Positions 11,003 through 22,955 of a stretch of 64,000 nucleotides of DNA are shown one piece after another; the stretch's first letter is position 1; each line of letters opens with the position of its first letter. Origin of the DNA: Zizania palustris (taxonomy: Eukaryota > Streptophyta > Magnoliopsida > Poales > Poaceae); the NCBI GenBank assembly GCA_019279435.1, contig JAAALK010000288.1:55355624-55419623 (forward strand). The letters are read 5' to 3'. The notes under the pieces were generated by a model. That model ran no database searches and was not told where the DNA came from. It saw nothing but the letters and a program-made list of their open reading frames with translations. Position numbers and translations under genes: made by a program.

Positions 11003-11730
11003 TTACTCGAATAACTCGGGGTATTGGGCTTTTAGTTCGTCTTCCTTTTCCCAAGTGGCTTCTTCGGCAGGATGGTTGTTCCATTGAACTTTGCAGAAGC
11101 GAACGACGCGGCTTCTGGTTACTCTCTCCTTGGTTTCCAAGATCTTGATGGGTTTCTCTATGTAGGTCAAGTCTTCCTGGACGTTGAGCTGTTGAAGGTC
11201 GGCTTGCTCGGTGGGTACACGGAGGCACTTCTTCAGCTGAGAGACGTGGAACACATCATGAACTCCTGCCAAGGATGGGGGCAGTTCAAGTTGATATGCC
11301 ACTTCTCCTTGTCATCGGAGGATCTAAAAGGTCCGACGTAGCGGGGTGCTAGCTTGCCTTTCATGTTGAACCTTTGAGTACCACGGAGGGGAGTGACTCG
11401 AAGATAGACATAATCGCCCTCCTCAAAGGCTAGGTCTCTTCGACGGTTGTCGGCATAGCTCTTCTGCCGGGATTGGGCTGCCTTCAATCGGTCTCTTATG
11501 ATCTTGACCTTCTCTTCAGCTTCTCTTAATAGATCGGTCCCAAACAGTTGCGACTCTCCGGTTTGATCCCAGAGCAACGGCGTTCTGCACTTACGCCCGT
11601 AGAGTGCTTCAAACGGGGACATTTGTAGGCTGGCTTGATAGCTGTTGTTGTAGGAGAACTCTGCAAATGGTAAGTTCTTGTCCCACATTCCGCCAAAGTC
11701 TAGAGCACAAGCTCTAAGCATATCTTCCAA
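11003..11730 (-). pseudogene. Tekay-type integrase C-terminal half with chromodomain
   Basis: Two overlapping - strand frames together hold the end of pol. The first (11730-11233) has FAEFSYNNSYQASLQMSPFE, ALYGRKCRTPL and LAPRYVGPF, the end of the integrase core and the GPY/F module. After a shift near 11300 the second (11302-11003) has MAYQLELPPSLAGVHDVFHV, then LTYIEKPIKILE, VRFCKVQWNNHP and EATWEKEDEL. That last part is a chromodomain, which in chromoviruses binds modified histones to direct integration. The stop at 11003 lies just before the PPT. The shift breaks the protein between the two modules. Confidence 0.88.
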
Positions 11731-12463
11731 TATCTGGTTGACCCTTTCGGTTTGACCGTCGGTCTGTGGATGATAGGCGGTGCTAAAGTTCAGCCGGGTG
11801 CCGAGTTACTCTTGAAGGTTCTTCCAAAACTTGGAGGTAAACTGACTCCCACGGTCAGATACGATGTTTTTAGGAACTCCGTGAAGGCACACGATCCGGG
11901 TCATATACAACTCAGCCAACTTGGCGACAATGTAAGTTGTCTTGACTCGGAACGAAGTGAGCTACCTTGGTGAGTCGGTCGATGATCACCCAGATAGAGT
12001 CATGACCAGCTTGGGTCCTGGGCAGTCCCGTGATGAAGTCCATTCCTATCTCTTCCCACTTCCATTAGGGACCTTGAGAGGTTGAAGAAGTCCGGCAGGT
12101 CTCTGATGCTCTGCCTTGACTTCGCCGGCATGTGTCGCACTTGGCCACATACTCAGCTATTTCTCTCTTCATGCTGACCCACCAGTATTTCTCCTTCAGA
12201 TCTTGATACATTTTGTACTCCCGGGATGGATGGAGTATAAAGTATCGTGGGCTTCCTGAAGGATGAGGGTCTTCAATTCAGGCTGGTCGGGTACATATAT
12301 CCGGTTTCCGAACCAGATGGTACCATGCTCGTCCTCGGAAAATCCGGGGGCTTTACCCTTCCTCATGTTCTGCTGGATCTCTAGGATGTCCGGGTCTTCC
12401 TTCTGCTTTTCTCGGATCTAGGTCTATTAAGACAGGCCGAGACTCCAAGACAGCGAGGTACGC
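11731..12463 (-). pseudogene. Tekay-type integrase N-terminal half, heavily broken
   Basis: No long frame is open, but the - strand contains recognisable pieces in alternating frames: an LILQEAHDT segment, a YWWVSMKREIAEYVAKCDTC zinc-finger region, MDFITGLPRTQAGHDSIWV (first catalytic Asp region) and LTKVAHFVP. Several shifts and stops separate them. It links the RNase H end (12464) to the integrase C-terminal half. Confidence 0.75.
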
Positions 12464-13624
12464 TCAAGTGGTGATCCCTAGGTTTAGCCTTTCCATCTCC
12501 TTGTAAAGTAAAGGAGCTTGGTCCTGAATCATGATGGCATTGCAGTACCCTTTTCGACTAAGGGCGTCTGCCACCACATTCGCTTTGCCCGGATGATAAT
12601 GGATGCCCAAGTCATAATCCTTGATCAGTTCCAACCATCTCCTTTGCCTAAGGTTCAGATCTGGTTGGGTGAATATGTACTTGAGGCTCTTGTGGTCGGT
12701 GAAGACCTCACACCGATTCCCCACAAGGTAATGTCTCCATATCTTCAAGGCATGAACCACGGCTGCTAATTCCAGGTCGTGGGTCAGGTAGTTCAGCTCA
12801 TGCGGCCTTAGCTGTCGGGAGGCGTAGGATATCACCTTCCCTTCTTGCATTAAGACGCATCCCAATCCTTGACGAGAGGCATCACAGTAGACGTGGAAGT
12901 CTTTCCGGATGTCTGGCAGAGTCAGAATAGGAGCTGACACTAGCTTTTTCTTGAGGGTCTGGAAGCTTTCTTCGCAGTCGGGGGTCCATTCAAACTTCAC
13001 TTCCTTCTGCAAAAGTCTGGTCATAGGCTTGGCGATCTTGGAAAAATTCTCGATGAACCGGCGGTAGTATCCGACCAATCCGAGAAAACTCTGGATCTCG
13101 GTCACGGTCGTGGGCTGCAGCCAGTTGGTTACTGCTTCAACGGTGGTTGGGTCCACTGCTATTCCTCCGGCAGATATAAGATGGCCGAGGAACTTCACCT
13201 CAGACGACCAAAATTCACATTTGCTGTACTTGGCATACAGTTGCTGCTCCCTTAGCTTTCCGAGGGTCAGACGGAGGTGAGTTTCGTGTTCTTCCTTGGT
13301 CTTGGAGTAAACGAGGATATCGTCGATGAATACCACGATGAACTTGTCCAAGAACTCCATGAATACATTGTTCATCATGTTCATGAAAAAGGTCGGGGCA
13401 TTCGTGAGTCCGAACGACATCACGGTGTACTCATAGAGTCCATAGCGGGAGGTGAAGGCAGTCTTGGGTATGTCTTCTTCTCTAATCCTCAATTGGTGAT
13501 AACCTGACGTGAGGTCGATCTTGGAAAACACCGAGGATCCTTTCAGCTGATCGAACAGGTCGTCGATCCGAGGCAATGGGTATTTGTTCTTGATGGTTAC
13601 GTCGTTCAAGGCTCTATAGTCCAC
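12464..13624 (-). pseudogene. Tekay-type reverse transcriptase and RNase H
   Basis: An open stretch of 386 codons. RT copies element RNA into cDNA in cytoplasmic particles; RNase H removes the RNA strand. Visible motifs in order: DYRALNDVTIKNKYPLPRID, FSKIDLTSGYHQLRI, FGLTNAPTFF, the catalytic FIDDILVYSK near residue 100, KFLGHLISAGGI, FLGLVGYYRRF, then RNase H with FHVYCDASRQGLGCVL, ELAAVVHALKIWRHYL and HKSLKYIF, ending with HPGKANVVADALSRK. The upstream join to protease is out of frame: at about 13615-13620 one base is extra compared with the expected motif, so the upstream frame stops. The apparent Met at 13624 is internal, not a true start. Confidence 0.9.
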
Positions 13625-15032
13625 TGCACATCCTCTTGGTCTTGTCCTTCTTCATGGCAAATATAACCGGTGCACCCCAGGGTGAGGTACTCGGTCGGAT
13701 GTACCCTTTCTGCTCTAGGTCTTCGATGTTTCTCTTGACTTCGGCTAGTTCATTAGCGGCCATCCGGTACGGACGCTTGGAGATTGGAGTGGTCCCAGGG
13801 ACAAGTTCGATTCTGAATTCGATGTCCCGCTTGGGAGGCATTCCGGGTAGGTCTTCAGGGAAGACGTCCGCGAACTCCTTGACTATGGGTACCTCTTCAA
13901 GAGCTATCGAGCAAAGGGATGCTCCGAGTGGTTTGCGACTGGTCATTCGAAAGGTGACGGCTGCGCCTTCAGGGTTGGTCACCGTGACAGACTTGTTGGC
14001 ACAGTCGATCACTCCCTTGTGCTTCATCAACCAATCCATCCCTAGAATAAGGTCGAGTCCGGTGCATTTTATGAGGACTGGCTCAGCCCGAAATAATACT
14101 CCTTGGATGTTAATCTGAACCTTAGGGATGTATAGGCGGGCTAAGGTCCTGTTGCCGGGAGTGGCAATCACCATGGGGATGGGTAGAGGGAGTATGTCCA
14201 GTTTGTTTGTTTTCACAAAATCTTCCGAGACGAAAGAGTGTGTTGCTCCAGAGTCAAATAATATTACGGCCGGTACGGAATTCACAGTAAACGTACCGAG
14301 CACGACTTCAGGAGCCTCCTGAGCTTCCTCCGCGCTGATGTGGTTGACGCGGGCACGAACCACCTGGTTGGGTGCCGCGCCTTGAGTCTGCTTGGGGTGA
14401 GGACACTGATGCGAATAGTGCCCTTCCTTGCGGCAGTTGAAGCAGACGACCGGCCTCCCTTGGCGATCATTCAAGATCGGGGCCTTGGCGGCTGGTGTCG
14501 GCTGAGCGGCCGGAGCTGGTGGAGCAGGGCGAGGATGCCCGACGTTGGATCCACCGGTGGCGTGAGGTGGCCTGAAGGCGGGCCGAGGATGGTAGGCGGG
14601 TGCTGGTGGCGGAGGGACGAAGCGGGGCCTCTGAGAGTTCGCCTGCTGGTGCTTGAAGGCGATCATCTTCCTCTTCTTGAGGTCCAGCCTGTTTTGCTCA
14701 GTCTCTTGGATGAGCGCTTTGTTGACTAGCCGTTGGAAGTCGGCGTAGTCGGTGGCGACGAGCTGGATGGACAGCTCATCCTTGAGTCCCCGGAGGAACT
14801 TGGCTTGGCGGAGGGCGTCGGTGCGTACTTCCTTCGGTGCGTAGCGGGCGAGGCGATTGAACTCATGGAGGTACTCCATGACGGTCCGGTTGCCTTGTTG
14901 CAGGTCGCGGAACTCCTGCTGTTTCACTGCGATGACACCAGCGGGGACGTGGGCGGCATGGAAGGCGATGGTAAATCCGCCCAGGTCACCACGTGGCCCT
15001 CCGGCTGGGACTCGCGATAATTGTCCCACCAT
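13614..15032 (-). pseudogene. Tekay-type gag C-terminal half, zinc knuckle and protease
   Basis: Open for 472 codons. The first part is gag capsid (HEFNRLARYAPKEVRTDALR). It is followed by a Pro/Ala-rich linker, a CCHC zinc knuckle (CFNCRKEGHYSHQC) for RNA packaging, and an aspartic protease with the active site ILFDSGATHSFVS, then LDLILGMDWL. The frame ends with the first RT residues (WGAPVIF) and a premature stop at the 1-base insertion near 13615. Its start at 15032 is not genuine; gag begins further upstream and a frame change lies near 15000-15050. Confidence 0.9.
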
Positions 15033-15046
15033 TCAGCGGCGGGACC

Positions 15047-15493
15047 CTAGAGCTGATGAGTGGCGAAGGCCACTCGCTCCCGGTCGGTGCAGGGGAGGAG
15101 GTCAAGCTTCTTTCCGATGGTGCGGAGCCAATCTCCGGCCTCCATTGGGTTGGTGGTGCTTGAGAAGATGGGCGGGCGCACGCGCAGGAACTCTGAGAGT
15201 TGTGGAGCGGGTGCGGGTGCTGGTGAGCGAGGGGCAGGCTCCCCGTTCTGCAGTCGGTCCAACTGAGCTTGTTGGTGCTGCATCTGTGTGAGGAGGGCGG
15301 TGATCAGTTGGTTCTGATTCGCCATCATCTCCGCCAAAGTGGGGTGGTTGGCGGAGGGCGACCCAGACTGACGCGGGCCTGTTGCACCCCAGTTGGGTAC
15401 AACACCCTCGGGCGCATCACGGCTCCCTCCTGCTCCGTTGTTGGAACCGGTGTTCTGGTGATCAGCCATCTTCTGAATAATGTTACAAGGCAA
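15047..15493 (-). pseudogene. Tekay-type gag N-terminal part
   Basis: Start of gag; the likely initiator is the Met at 15469 (MADHQNTGSNN) or the one eight codons earlier at 15493. It has a Gly/Pro-rich beginning, a Gln-rich helix (LTQMQHQQAQLDRLQNG), a Pro/Ala stretch, then RVRPPIFSSTTNPMEAGDWL, the gag domain entry. It ends at an in-frame TAG (15047-15049), after which gag continues in another frame. The stop looks like CAG to TAG. Confidence 0.85.
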
Positions 15494-15653
15494 AAAGATG
15501 AAAACACAATTAAAGAGAATAGTTTATGCATATATAAATCAAGGGGTAAAATGTTCATTACAATCAAGTTCTTATTCTACCCACAACACACTCGTCGTGG
15601 GTAGCACCACATACAAAATTATGCTTTTTATTTAAAATCGCGACTCCTAACGC

Positions 15654-16433
15654 CTACTCGCCACCGGAGGCGGTCTCCGTGCTCTCGGAACCACGGGTAC
15701 GCGGCTCCGGAGGGATGGTGGGTTCGAGAAAGTTCTCGATGATGGAGTCGGAGACGAGGCCGGGGCGCGGTGCAGGGGTGCTGGTGGAGGGTCTGGCGGG
15801 GGAGGGTCGTGGCGGGATCCTCTTGGGGCGAGGGAGGGGCTCACGGATGGGCTTCTTCTTCCTTGGAAGAAGAGGAACCATCTCCGCAATATCCTTCTGC
15901 AGCTGCATTATCTTGCGCTGCAGCTCGCCGTTCTATTGGATCAAGTTCTTCGTTTCTTCACGAAGGAACTCAACCGCCTCATGGTGCTCGTCGGTGTCGA
16001 GCACCGCCTCGGTATGGAGATCGTCCATAGCCTGTAGAAGACGCGACTACCGGGCCATGACCGGATCACGCACGGAGTGAACTCTGAGGTAGATGCTACG
16101 GTGGGCTCCGGGAGTACGCTTCGGCACAAGCTGGAAGGACGAGTTCTGAAGACGATCATCGTAGATCATCCTCAGCTCCATGAGGGCCTGGAGAGCGACT
16201 CGTTGGCACGCGACGTCGAAAGCCGGGCCTCCAAGGGCTGTGGTGTAGGGCGGCAGGTGTTCTCCGGAGCCGTGGACGGTGAGGGATACGTCGCAAGGCC
16301 CGGCGAACTCGTCGGGGTACACTCCTTGGAATTCGGGTTCGAAGAGGAACCCAAGGAAGGTGAGCATCATACGGAGCTCCCGGACGAAGCCCTCGAAGTG
16401 GCGGCAGTAACTGTGCACTTGGTAGACAGGCAT
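15654..16433 (-). pseudogene. ORF0: extra gene upstream of gag in the Tekay-type element
   Basis: A reading frame between PBS and gag, function unknown. From the Met at 16433 the frame gives VHSYCRHFEGFVRELRMML, FEPEFQGVYPDEF, CDVSLTVHG, GPAFDVACQRVALQALMELR, then a stop at 16047-16049. The same frame continues past it with a predicted helical segment and a second TAG near 15936, then MQLQKDIAEM and a Pro/Arg-rich tail to 15654. With the two TAGs counted as damage the protein would be about 260 residues. The rice RIRE3 and RIRE8 families are known to carry such an 'orf0' before gag; its role has not been established. I recognise no domain. Confidence 0.65.
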
Positions 16434-16551
16434 CTACAAAACAGCAAGTTGAAGAAAAAGTGAGGGGCGGAACAAAGTTTATAAAGTAGGTTTTCGAGAA
16501 ATAATTTTCTGCGACTAATGGCTAGGCCGGCCTGTTTGGCTTCCTACAGTC

Positions 16552-16569
16552 AAGTCGGCTCTGATACCA
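16552..16569 (-). promoter_or_regulatory. Tekay-type primer-binding site (tRNA-iMet type)
   Basis: The - strand reads TGGTATCAGAGCCGACTT three bases after the 5' LTR end. This fixes the element's orientation. Confidence 0.9.
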
Positions 16570-16572
16570 TCT

Positions 16573-19500
16573 TGTAGCGCCCCGATTTATCAAAATCGAG
16601 ACATTATTGAATTTCATAAGAAAAACAATAATACAAGAGGTCCATCATGCGACAACGTACATACGGCAATATTCATGGTACGCAGACCATAATTATTACA
16701 TCAAAGTTTTAGTAAAAACAGTAATAAAGATAATTAAAATTCTGCATGACGAACATCTTCTTCACGATCTTTCTTCTCGACTGGGTTGCTACTCCAGACC
16801 GTCTTCATAGTAGGCATCCTCTGTGGGGTCCAACGGGTATGAGTACAAAACGTACTCAACAAGCCACCGCAAATGCAAGTAATAATGCAGGATAATAACC
16901 AAATAAGGGTAATGGCTAGCATTGCGGAAAAGTACAGTTTCAGTTATTGCATTTAGTGTAGTCATATTTTAATCATGCGGAAAAGTAGACATGAACATCA
17001 ACAACATCCACTAACTCGAGGAGTACGTTTTACCTCCTCGCACAACAGTCCTTACATGTCAAACCATCATGCACATACATATTCAAAGTAATCTAACTGG
17101 GGGATGTCACGCAACCCGCCCTTGACCGTGGGCTCGGCTTTTCGAAAAGATTTAAGACTCTGATCAGAGATGTACTACTGTACCCACAAGGCACGCACTC
17201 ATCCCAAACGAGATGACCCATACCATGGGAACTCGTGCCAAAACCTCGGCATGAAATGTTCCAAGCGATAACCACCCGCTCTAGGTTTTGCCGGTGCGCC
17301 GGGCCGCATCCTGGCTAACGTCGCACCCCCTTTTGCGCCACATTGGTACAAGTCACCCGCAGGTGCTACTTGACCCATCTCCAAATGGTGTCCTCGGTTT
17401 GGAACAATCCATACCTTAGTTAGGACTTACCCACTAGACTTGTGGTTAGTACGTAAGTGTATTGCAACGGATCCCTCAGACCGGTCCTTATAGTGCCCCG
17501 GGTGCTACCGACCAATGCCCTAGCTTGCACCCGGAACCCACCATGCATCCACTCACAACCACAACTCCAACACCGACAGAATTCCATAGATGAGAAACAA
17601 TGGGGATCATATAGTAGAACCATTTACTACGACTCATTTTTATCCTATAGCGAACGTGTCGATACATTGGACACTAGCTAATAACATTTATCATATGGTG
17701 ACAAGGAGTTTAGGCTAGAGAGCATGGCTTGGGTTGCACATCAAGGTCAGGGGATCATAAATAAATATATTGTAAGGGTTCATTTGACTAATGCATATAT
17801 AACCTATGTGTTTTAGCGATAGTTTAATCAAACATGGGTTCAATATGCTCAAAAGATTTGTTTGGTGACTTGCCTTGATCAGCGAAAGGCGAGGGAGGGA
17901 CTTCCGGGAAGTATTCCGGCTCCTCGGCGCGTCGTAGTCTTTTTGATAGAGTAAAGTAAAATAAAATGAACACAACTATTCAATCAAACAATATAACATT
18001 ACATGATAAGCACATAGGTCAAAGTTGGTTTGATTAAAAATAAAATAAATTCAATTGTTAAGGTTCTGTTATTTATTTCATAAATAAATTTTAAAGGAAT
18101 TAAAAAGTTGTCCTTTTTAGAAAGGGGTGTTTAAATGTGATTATTGTCATATTAAGTTCTCAAATAAATTCGAAATGAAAAGTTCATGTTAATTTTAATG
18201 GTTTTCAGTACATGGACAGAAAGGAAATAAATATAAATTTTTCTGAAGTTTAAATATTTGAATTTATATTTTAACCCTAAAGGCATTTGAATATTCATTT
18301 GAATAAACATGAAATGTCCAAAGTAAACCTACTGTTTTTATTGCATAAACATGTAGAGAATAATATTATGAATTTTCTGAAATTGGAATGATAATTTTTA
18401 GAGTTCAAATGCGCCAGATATGAATTTTACAAGTTTTAAACCTTTTCTGGAATTTATTTTCAATTTTAAATCTCCTCGGGTCCACGGTGAACCCGCGCAC
18501 TGTGCGCGTGCGCCGGATCAAGATCCACCGTTGGATCGCGATCGGGCGGTCACGGGCGAGGCGGGGGTTGCTAAAATGACGTGGACGGCTGAGATTAAAA
18601 CGTTTGAACCAGTACGCGATGGACGCTCCAGATCAAACATGGGTTTTAAATACCAACGAACGCACGAGATCGCACCGTACCGCTTCACTCAGATCCGATG
18701 GCCCGGATTAAACCGAACAGATGATTTAATCTCTAGCGTTGGATCTGGATCGCACGGTCGGGATTGAATCCGGCACAGTGCGTGTCGGGGGGGGGGGGGG
18801 GGTAAAGTACCCCTTCTTCCCCGACTCCAGCGATGCGACGGTGAGCGATTCCGACGACGGCGAGGGTTATCTAGTCTAGCTAGGACTAAAAACGGAAAGA
18901 GGGTACCGAGGGGAACAAGAGGGTACCCTTGCGGTGGTCCGGGGTCAACGGGGGTGAGGCCGGCGACGAGCGGAGGCGGCGAAGGCTTCGGTTCCTTGGC
19001 GGCGACGGCGATCCGACGGGGTCCGGTGTCGATGGAGGGGTGGCCGAGGTCAGGGACGTCCTTGTGGTCATGTTGGTGGTGGAGGCACGGACAGAGGCGG
19101 TCCGAGGCGACTGCGAGAGGTGGCCGGAGGCGAAACAGGAGGAATGCGCTAGGAGGAGGAGTGCGGGCGCTCTGCTTGGTCTGAGTACAATTGGACGCGT
19201 GAACCGATTGCGGTGGAGGGCAACGGTTTAAATAGGGGTGCCGGCGGGGGCAGGGAGGGCGCCATCGGGGGGAGGCTGTGAGTTAACGCCGGCGAGCGGT
19301 TTCTCTGCATGCGGGCGACAGCGGGGGGGGGGGGGATTACGCGTGGGATTTAGGGGGAAACGGTCGACACGATATGAGGAATTGAATGCTGGCGATAAAT
19401 GGAGGGGAGGGGACCGGCGACGAGCGGATCCGAGGGAGGAAAGGCGGCCAGCGAAGTTTGGGGGCGACGGCACGAGGTTGACGACGGGCCTGACGAGTGG

Positions 19501-19960
19501 GGTCCACTGGCCAGCGGGCGCGAGCGAGCGAACGGGAAGGATGACGGGTGGGGCCGCGGTGTCGGGTGCGCGCGCGAGGGGAAGGGTTCGGCGCCGACAG
19601 GTGGGGTCACGTTGTCAGCCTAAGGCGCGCGGGGTAACGGGCTGGGCCGGCCGGGAGAGAGAGAAAGGGAGGGGATAAGCCCATTACTGTTTCCAAGGTT
19701 TTCAGATTTAAAATAATTGCAGAAAATGGATTAAATATTTTGGGGTATTTCTAGAGTGGATAAAAATTTGTAAAAATTCTCAAAAATATATTTTGGCCTT
19801 GGGAGTTTATACAAAAATTTTCAACTCCTGGTTTGGTCATTAACTCTATGATGTAGTTCAAAAGGGTATAAAAGGGTATTAAAAGTATTTTCAGAAATAT
19901 AAAATCCAGGAAATTGAATTAAATAATATTTTTATTGTTTTGGAAATTTGGGGTGTTACA
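16573..19960 (-). repeat. Tekay-type 5' LTR (3388 bp)
   Basis: Nearly identical partner of 7567-10958. It ends at GTGTTACA (19960), followed by target duplication CAGGT. Its GC-rich half holds a G run at 18787-18802 and a TTTAAATAGGGG-like sequence near 19228 that could be a promoter on either strand. Confidence 0.92.
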
Positions 19961-19965
19961 CAGGT

Positions 19966-20661
19966 AGATCTCTAAAAGTCAGTATCGGTGTTGTCAAAAA
20001 AAAATAAAAAAAATCAGGAAGGCCTTCGTTTTGGGCTCTGAAGTTTCAGCACCGGTTATTTAGGGTTTCCTATACCGATATCATCTTCCATCGGTTTGAG
20101 CCAAAACTTGGTGTTGTGCTTAATCTTGGGGCATATTGTTGCTACTTAGCACTTGGTAATTGGTTGCAAAAAAAGAGAAAAACAAAAGAAGACAAAAAAG
20201 GGAGAGAAAAAAGAGGCAATACCGAAGGCCCTGCACTGTTTGTTTCATAGTGTTGCTGGTGTCGTGTTGACACTGTCCTTGCAATTCATCTTGTTCATCC
20301 TTGTTTCCTTCTTGTGTCACTACTATTCTTAGAATACGAGTAGACCAGCAATTAGGACTAATAGTTTGTACATTTATTCAGCATTACTATCTGTTATTGA
20401 ATTGTGTTCCACTCAAATATTTGGCCTTCCTATAGCTCCACATACTTACCTTTTAAATAGTACAGTTTCCTGTCGGCAATCGCTATACTCACGACTTTAA
20501 CGGTATCATCCCCAAGCTAACTGGTTGTGCCACTTGCTACGATTGGTAAGAACTTGGCAAGAACTTTGTGAAACGCTTGAGTGTGAGTGACTCCATATCC
20601 TAGTAGTTCATAGGAAACTAACGCATTTGTGAGTTTCTTTGTGTTTGTGTTTTCACTAACC
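19966..20661 (+). other. CRM-1 leader, second part
   Basis: Continuation of the CRM-1 untranslated leader after the Tekay-type insertion, up to the gag ATG. A/T-rich tracts occur near 20000 and 20165-20215. No gene is seen. Confidence 0.65.
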
Positions 20662-20967
20662 ATGACAGAACCACAACACCAAGGCGAAGGAGATGAATGT
20701 GTGTCCAAGATGGAGCTTCGATAGTTGATGCAAGAACTTAATACAAACATCATTAAAAGCAACCAGGACAATGAGCACAGATTGGAGAGAATAGAGAGGA
20801 ACATTGCCACCCTCATCACCAGGATGGAGAACATAGAGAGACAACCACCGCCACCGAACGATAGGGCTGAAGATCTCGAGGCAAACAACATAAATCAGGA
20901 TCATGTGCAACCTCTTCTCCAAGAACCTCCCCGTCAACAAAATCCACATCGTCAAGGTATAGGAGGT
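20662..20967 (+). pseudogene. CRM-1 gag, N-terminal part
   Basis: Gag starts at ATG 20662 (MTEPQHQGEGDE). An in-frame TAG follows at 20719-20721. The frame then continues as a charged coiled coil (LMQELNTNIIKSNQDNEHRL, RIERNIATLITRMENIERQ) and a Pro/Gln-rich region ending PPRQQNPHRQG. CRM-2 is inserted here; the last five bases GAGGT are the target duplication. Gag resumes at 26201. Confidence 0.85.
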
Positions 20968-21796
20968 TGATGGGGGAGTGGTCCCGATCTTCCGCTAGGT
21001 AAAGGATAAACTTGGGTTGGTGGAGAATCTCGACGTTGGCGATCCAAGGCTCCGGTCCGGCGGATCAAAACCTTGCAATCGTTACACCACTGTCTCCGTT
21101 GGTTATCAACCACGCAGGACGCGATTGACCTCGCCACGAAGGCTAATTCCTGCAAGCGAACCCAAGAACACAAGCAAGAACAGGAAGGATACAAATCGAA
21201 TGCCAAATCACAGACAAACGAGGATAAAGTGAGGTTTCACAAACGCCAATGCAGCAGCCAATCGGTCCGGTGCAAGAGGCGGGATCTAAACACAACAGTG
21301 TAGATGCAACAAAGCAAAACCTAACCCTAGAGTTGGCTGGCGTGAGAATATATAGGGCGGCGGCCTGTGGAAAGGGAACAGACTTGGGCTGTGGGCTAGA
21401 AGACGTACAGACTCAGATTATGGCCAACATGGCCCAGTTCTGTCACGCAGTACTGTTTTAAATACACAGGACGACTCGAGACTCCAAATGAGGTGAAACC
21501 AACGGCAAACGATCCGTCTTCTCCTCAGCTTTCCAAAAAGTCAAAGAACGCGCCAATCGGACTTCGTATGAGGAAGTTATGGCCATTTTGGTGCAGGGTG
21601 GTCGATGTAGTCCGAACCCAGCGAAATCTTGACTTCAAACATCCGTGCGGCTCCGTCTTCAAGTCCAACTCTTCTATTCCATCTCCCATGTTCCTCATAG
21701 TTCAAGCGACGGACACGGGCGCGTGTGATTCGTCCTAGTAACTGAATTGTAGGTGGAGGCTCCATGTGTGTATCATGTGACGTGATGTCCTCATCA
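20968..21796 (-). repeat. CRM-2 3' LTR (829 bp)
   Basis: Pairs with 25369-26195. The terminal bases are TGATG and CATCA. The integrase reading frame from the interior runs about 220 bases into it. Confidence 0.9.
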
Positions 21797-22955
21797 TCCT
21801 CCCCTTCTTGAATTGGAGTCGTCCTCGACTCAAGCTCATCGTCAGCTCCCAAATAGGGTTTTAAATCATCCGCACGGGGCATCAATTTAAACTTTCTCAA
21901 ATCAGGAAAACGATCCTTGCGCAAGTACAACCAAACAAGATCTCCTGGTTTGAAAAACATCTTCTTTCTTCCTTTATTTGTCTTCTGAGCAAAATAGTGT
22001 GCCTTCTTTTCTATAACTTCCTTGGTCTTCAGATGCATAGTTTTCACAAACTCTGCACGCTTAGTTGCCTCTATGTTTGCTCTCTCTTGAAAAGGAAGCG
22101 GCAGCAAATCAAGTAGTGTGATTGGCTTAAAACCATACACCACTTCAGACGGGCACAATGTGTTGTTGAATGGACAACTCTATTGTATGCAGACTCAACA
22201 TGTGGAAGACAGTCCTCCCATTCTTTCAAGTTCTTCTTAATCATTGTTCGCAGCAACATGGAGAGTGTACGGTTTACCACCTCTGTTTGACCTTCAGTTT
22301 GCGGGTGACAAGTTGTTGAAAACAGCAATTTTGTGCCAAGCTTGGCCCACATTGTCTTCCAAAAGTAACTCAATAAACTTCACATCATGATCTGAAATAA
22401 TGGTTCTAGGCATCCCGTGCAATCTCACAATTTCCCTGAAAAATAAATCAGCAATATGTGAAGCATCGTTGGTCTTGTGACAGGGAATAACGTGTGTCAT
22501 TTTAGAAAGCCTATCCACTCTTACAAATATGGAGTCTCTCCTCCTCTTTGTCCTAGGCAATCCCACAATAAAGTCCATGCTAATATCTTCCCACGGTGCA
22601 CTAGAAACAGGAAGTGGAGTATACAAACCATATGGGTTAAGTTTGGACTTAGCTTTATGGTATGTGGCACAACGCTGCACAAATCGTTCAACATCTCTCC
22701 GCATCTTTAGCCAATAAAATTATTGGACAGCAGGGCCAAAGTCTTTTCTCTCCCAAAATGTTCCATTAATCCACCGCCATGTGATTCCTGCAACAACAGC
22801 AAATGTACGGACGAATCTGGAACACATAGCTTGTTAGCATGGGACAAGAAACCGTCATAAACATGAAATGTTTTCCAGTCTTTCCCCTCATTACATTTAG
22901 TGTATGGTTCAGCAAATTCTTTATCTACAACATACAATTCTTTCAAACTTTCCAA
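21577..22955 (-). pseudogene. CRM-2 integrase with CR motif running into the LTR
   Basis: Pieces in overlapping - strand frames. 22955-22707 gives the zinc-finger region (SVHLLLLQESHGGGLMEHFG). 22704-22294 gives CATYHKAKSKLNP, then MDFIVGLPRTKRRRDSIFV and IISDHDVKF with catalytic Asp positions. 22373-22071 gives LGTKLLFSTTCHPQTEGQTE with the catalytic Glu. 22158-21577 gives VVYGFKPITLLDLLPLPF, FKPGDLVWLYLRKDRFPDLR, LKPYLGADDE and GRITRARVRRLNYEEHGR, the CRM-type C-terminal CR motif. That motif lies inside the 3' LTR. At least three frame changes inactivate the enzyme. The usual stop in CRM-1 and CRM-3 before RRDVERF is not present here (KMRRDVERF is intact). Confidence 0.85.

Larger units (their letters stand above)
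7567..19960 (-). mobile_element. Complete Tekay/Del-type chromovirus (RIRE3/RIRE8-like) with 3.4-kb LTRs and ORF0
   Basis: A full-length Ty3/gypsy element in reverse orientation. Its two LTRs (16573-19960 as 5', 7567-10958 as 3') flank a 5.6-kb interior. Flanking CAGGT at 7562-7566 and 19961-19965 is a perfect 5-bp target duplication. Reading on the - strand the order is PBS, ORF0, gag, protease, RT/RNase H, integrase with C-terminal chromodomain, PPT. Long LTRs starting TGTAACACCCC, an iMet PBS, a chromodomain and an extra ORF before gag fit the rice RIRE3/RIRE8 group. The LTRs are very similar (mainly homopolymer lengths and a 16-bp indel near 9480), but gag-pol carries several shifts and stops. 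Confidence 0.9.
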
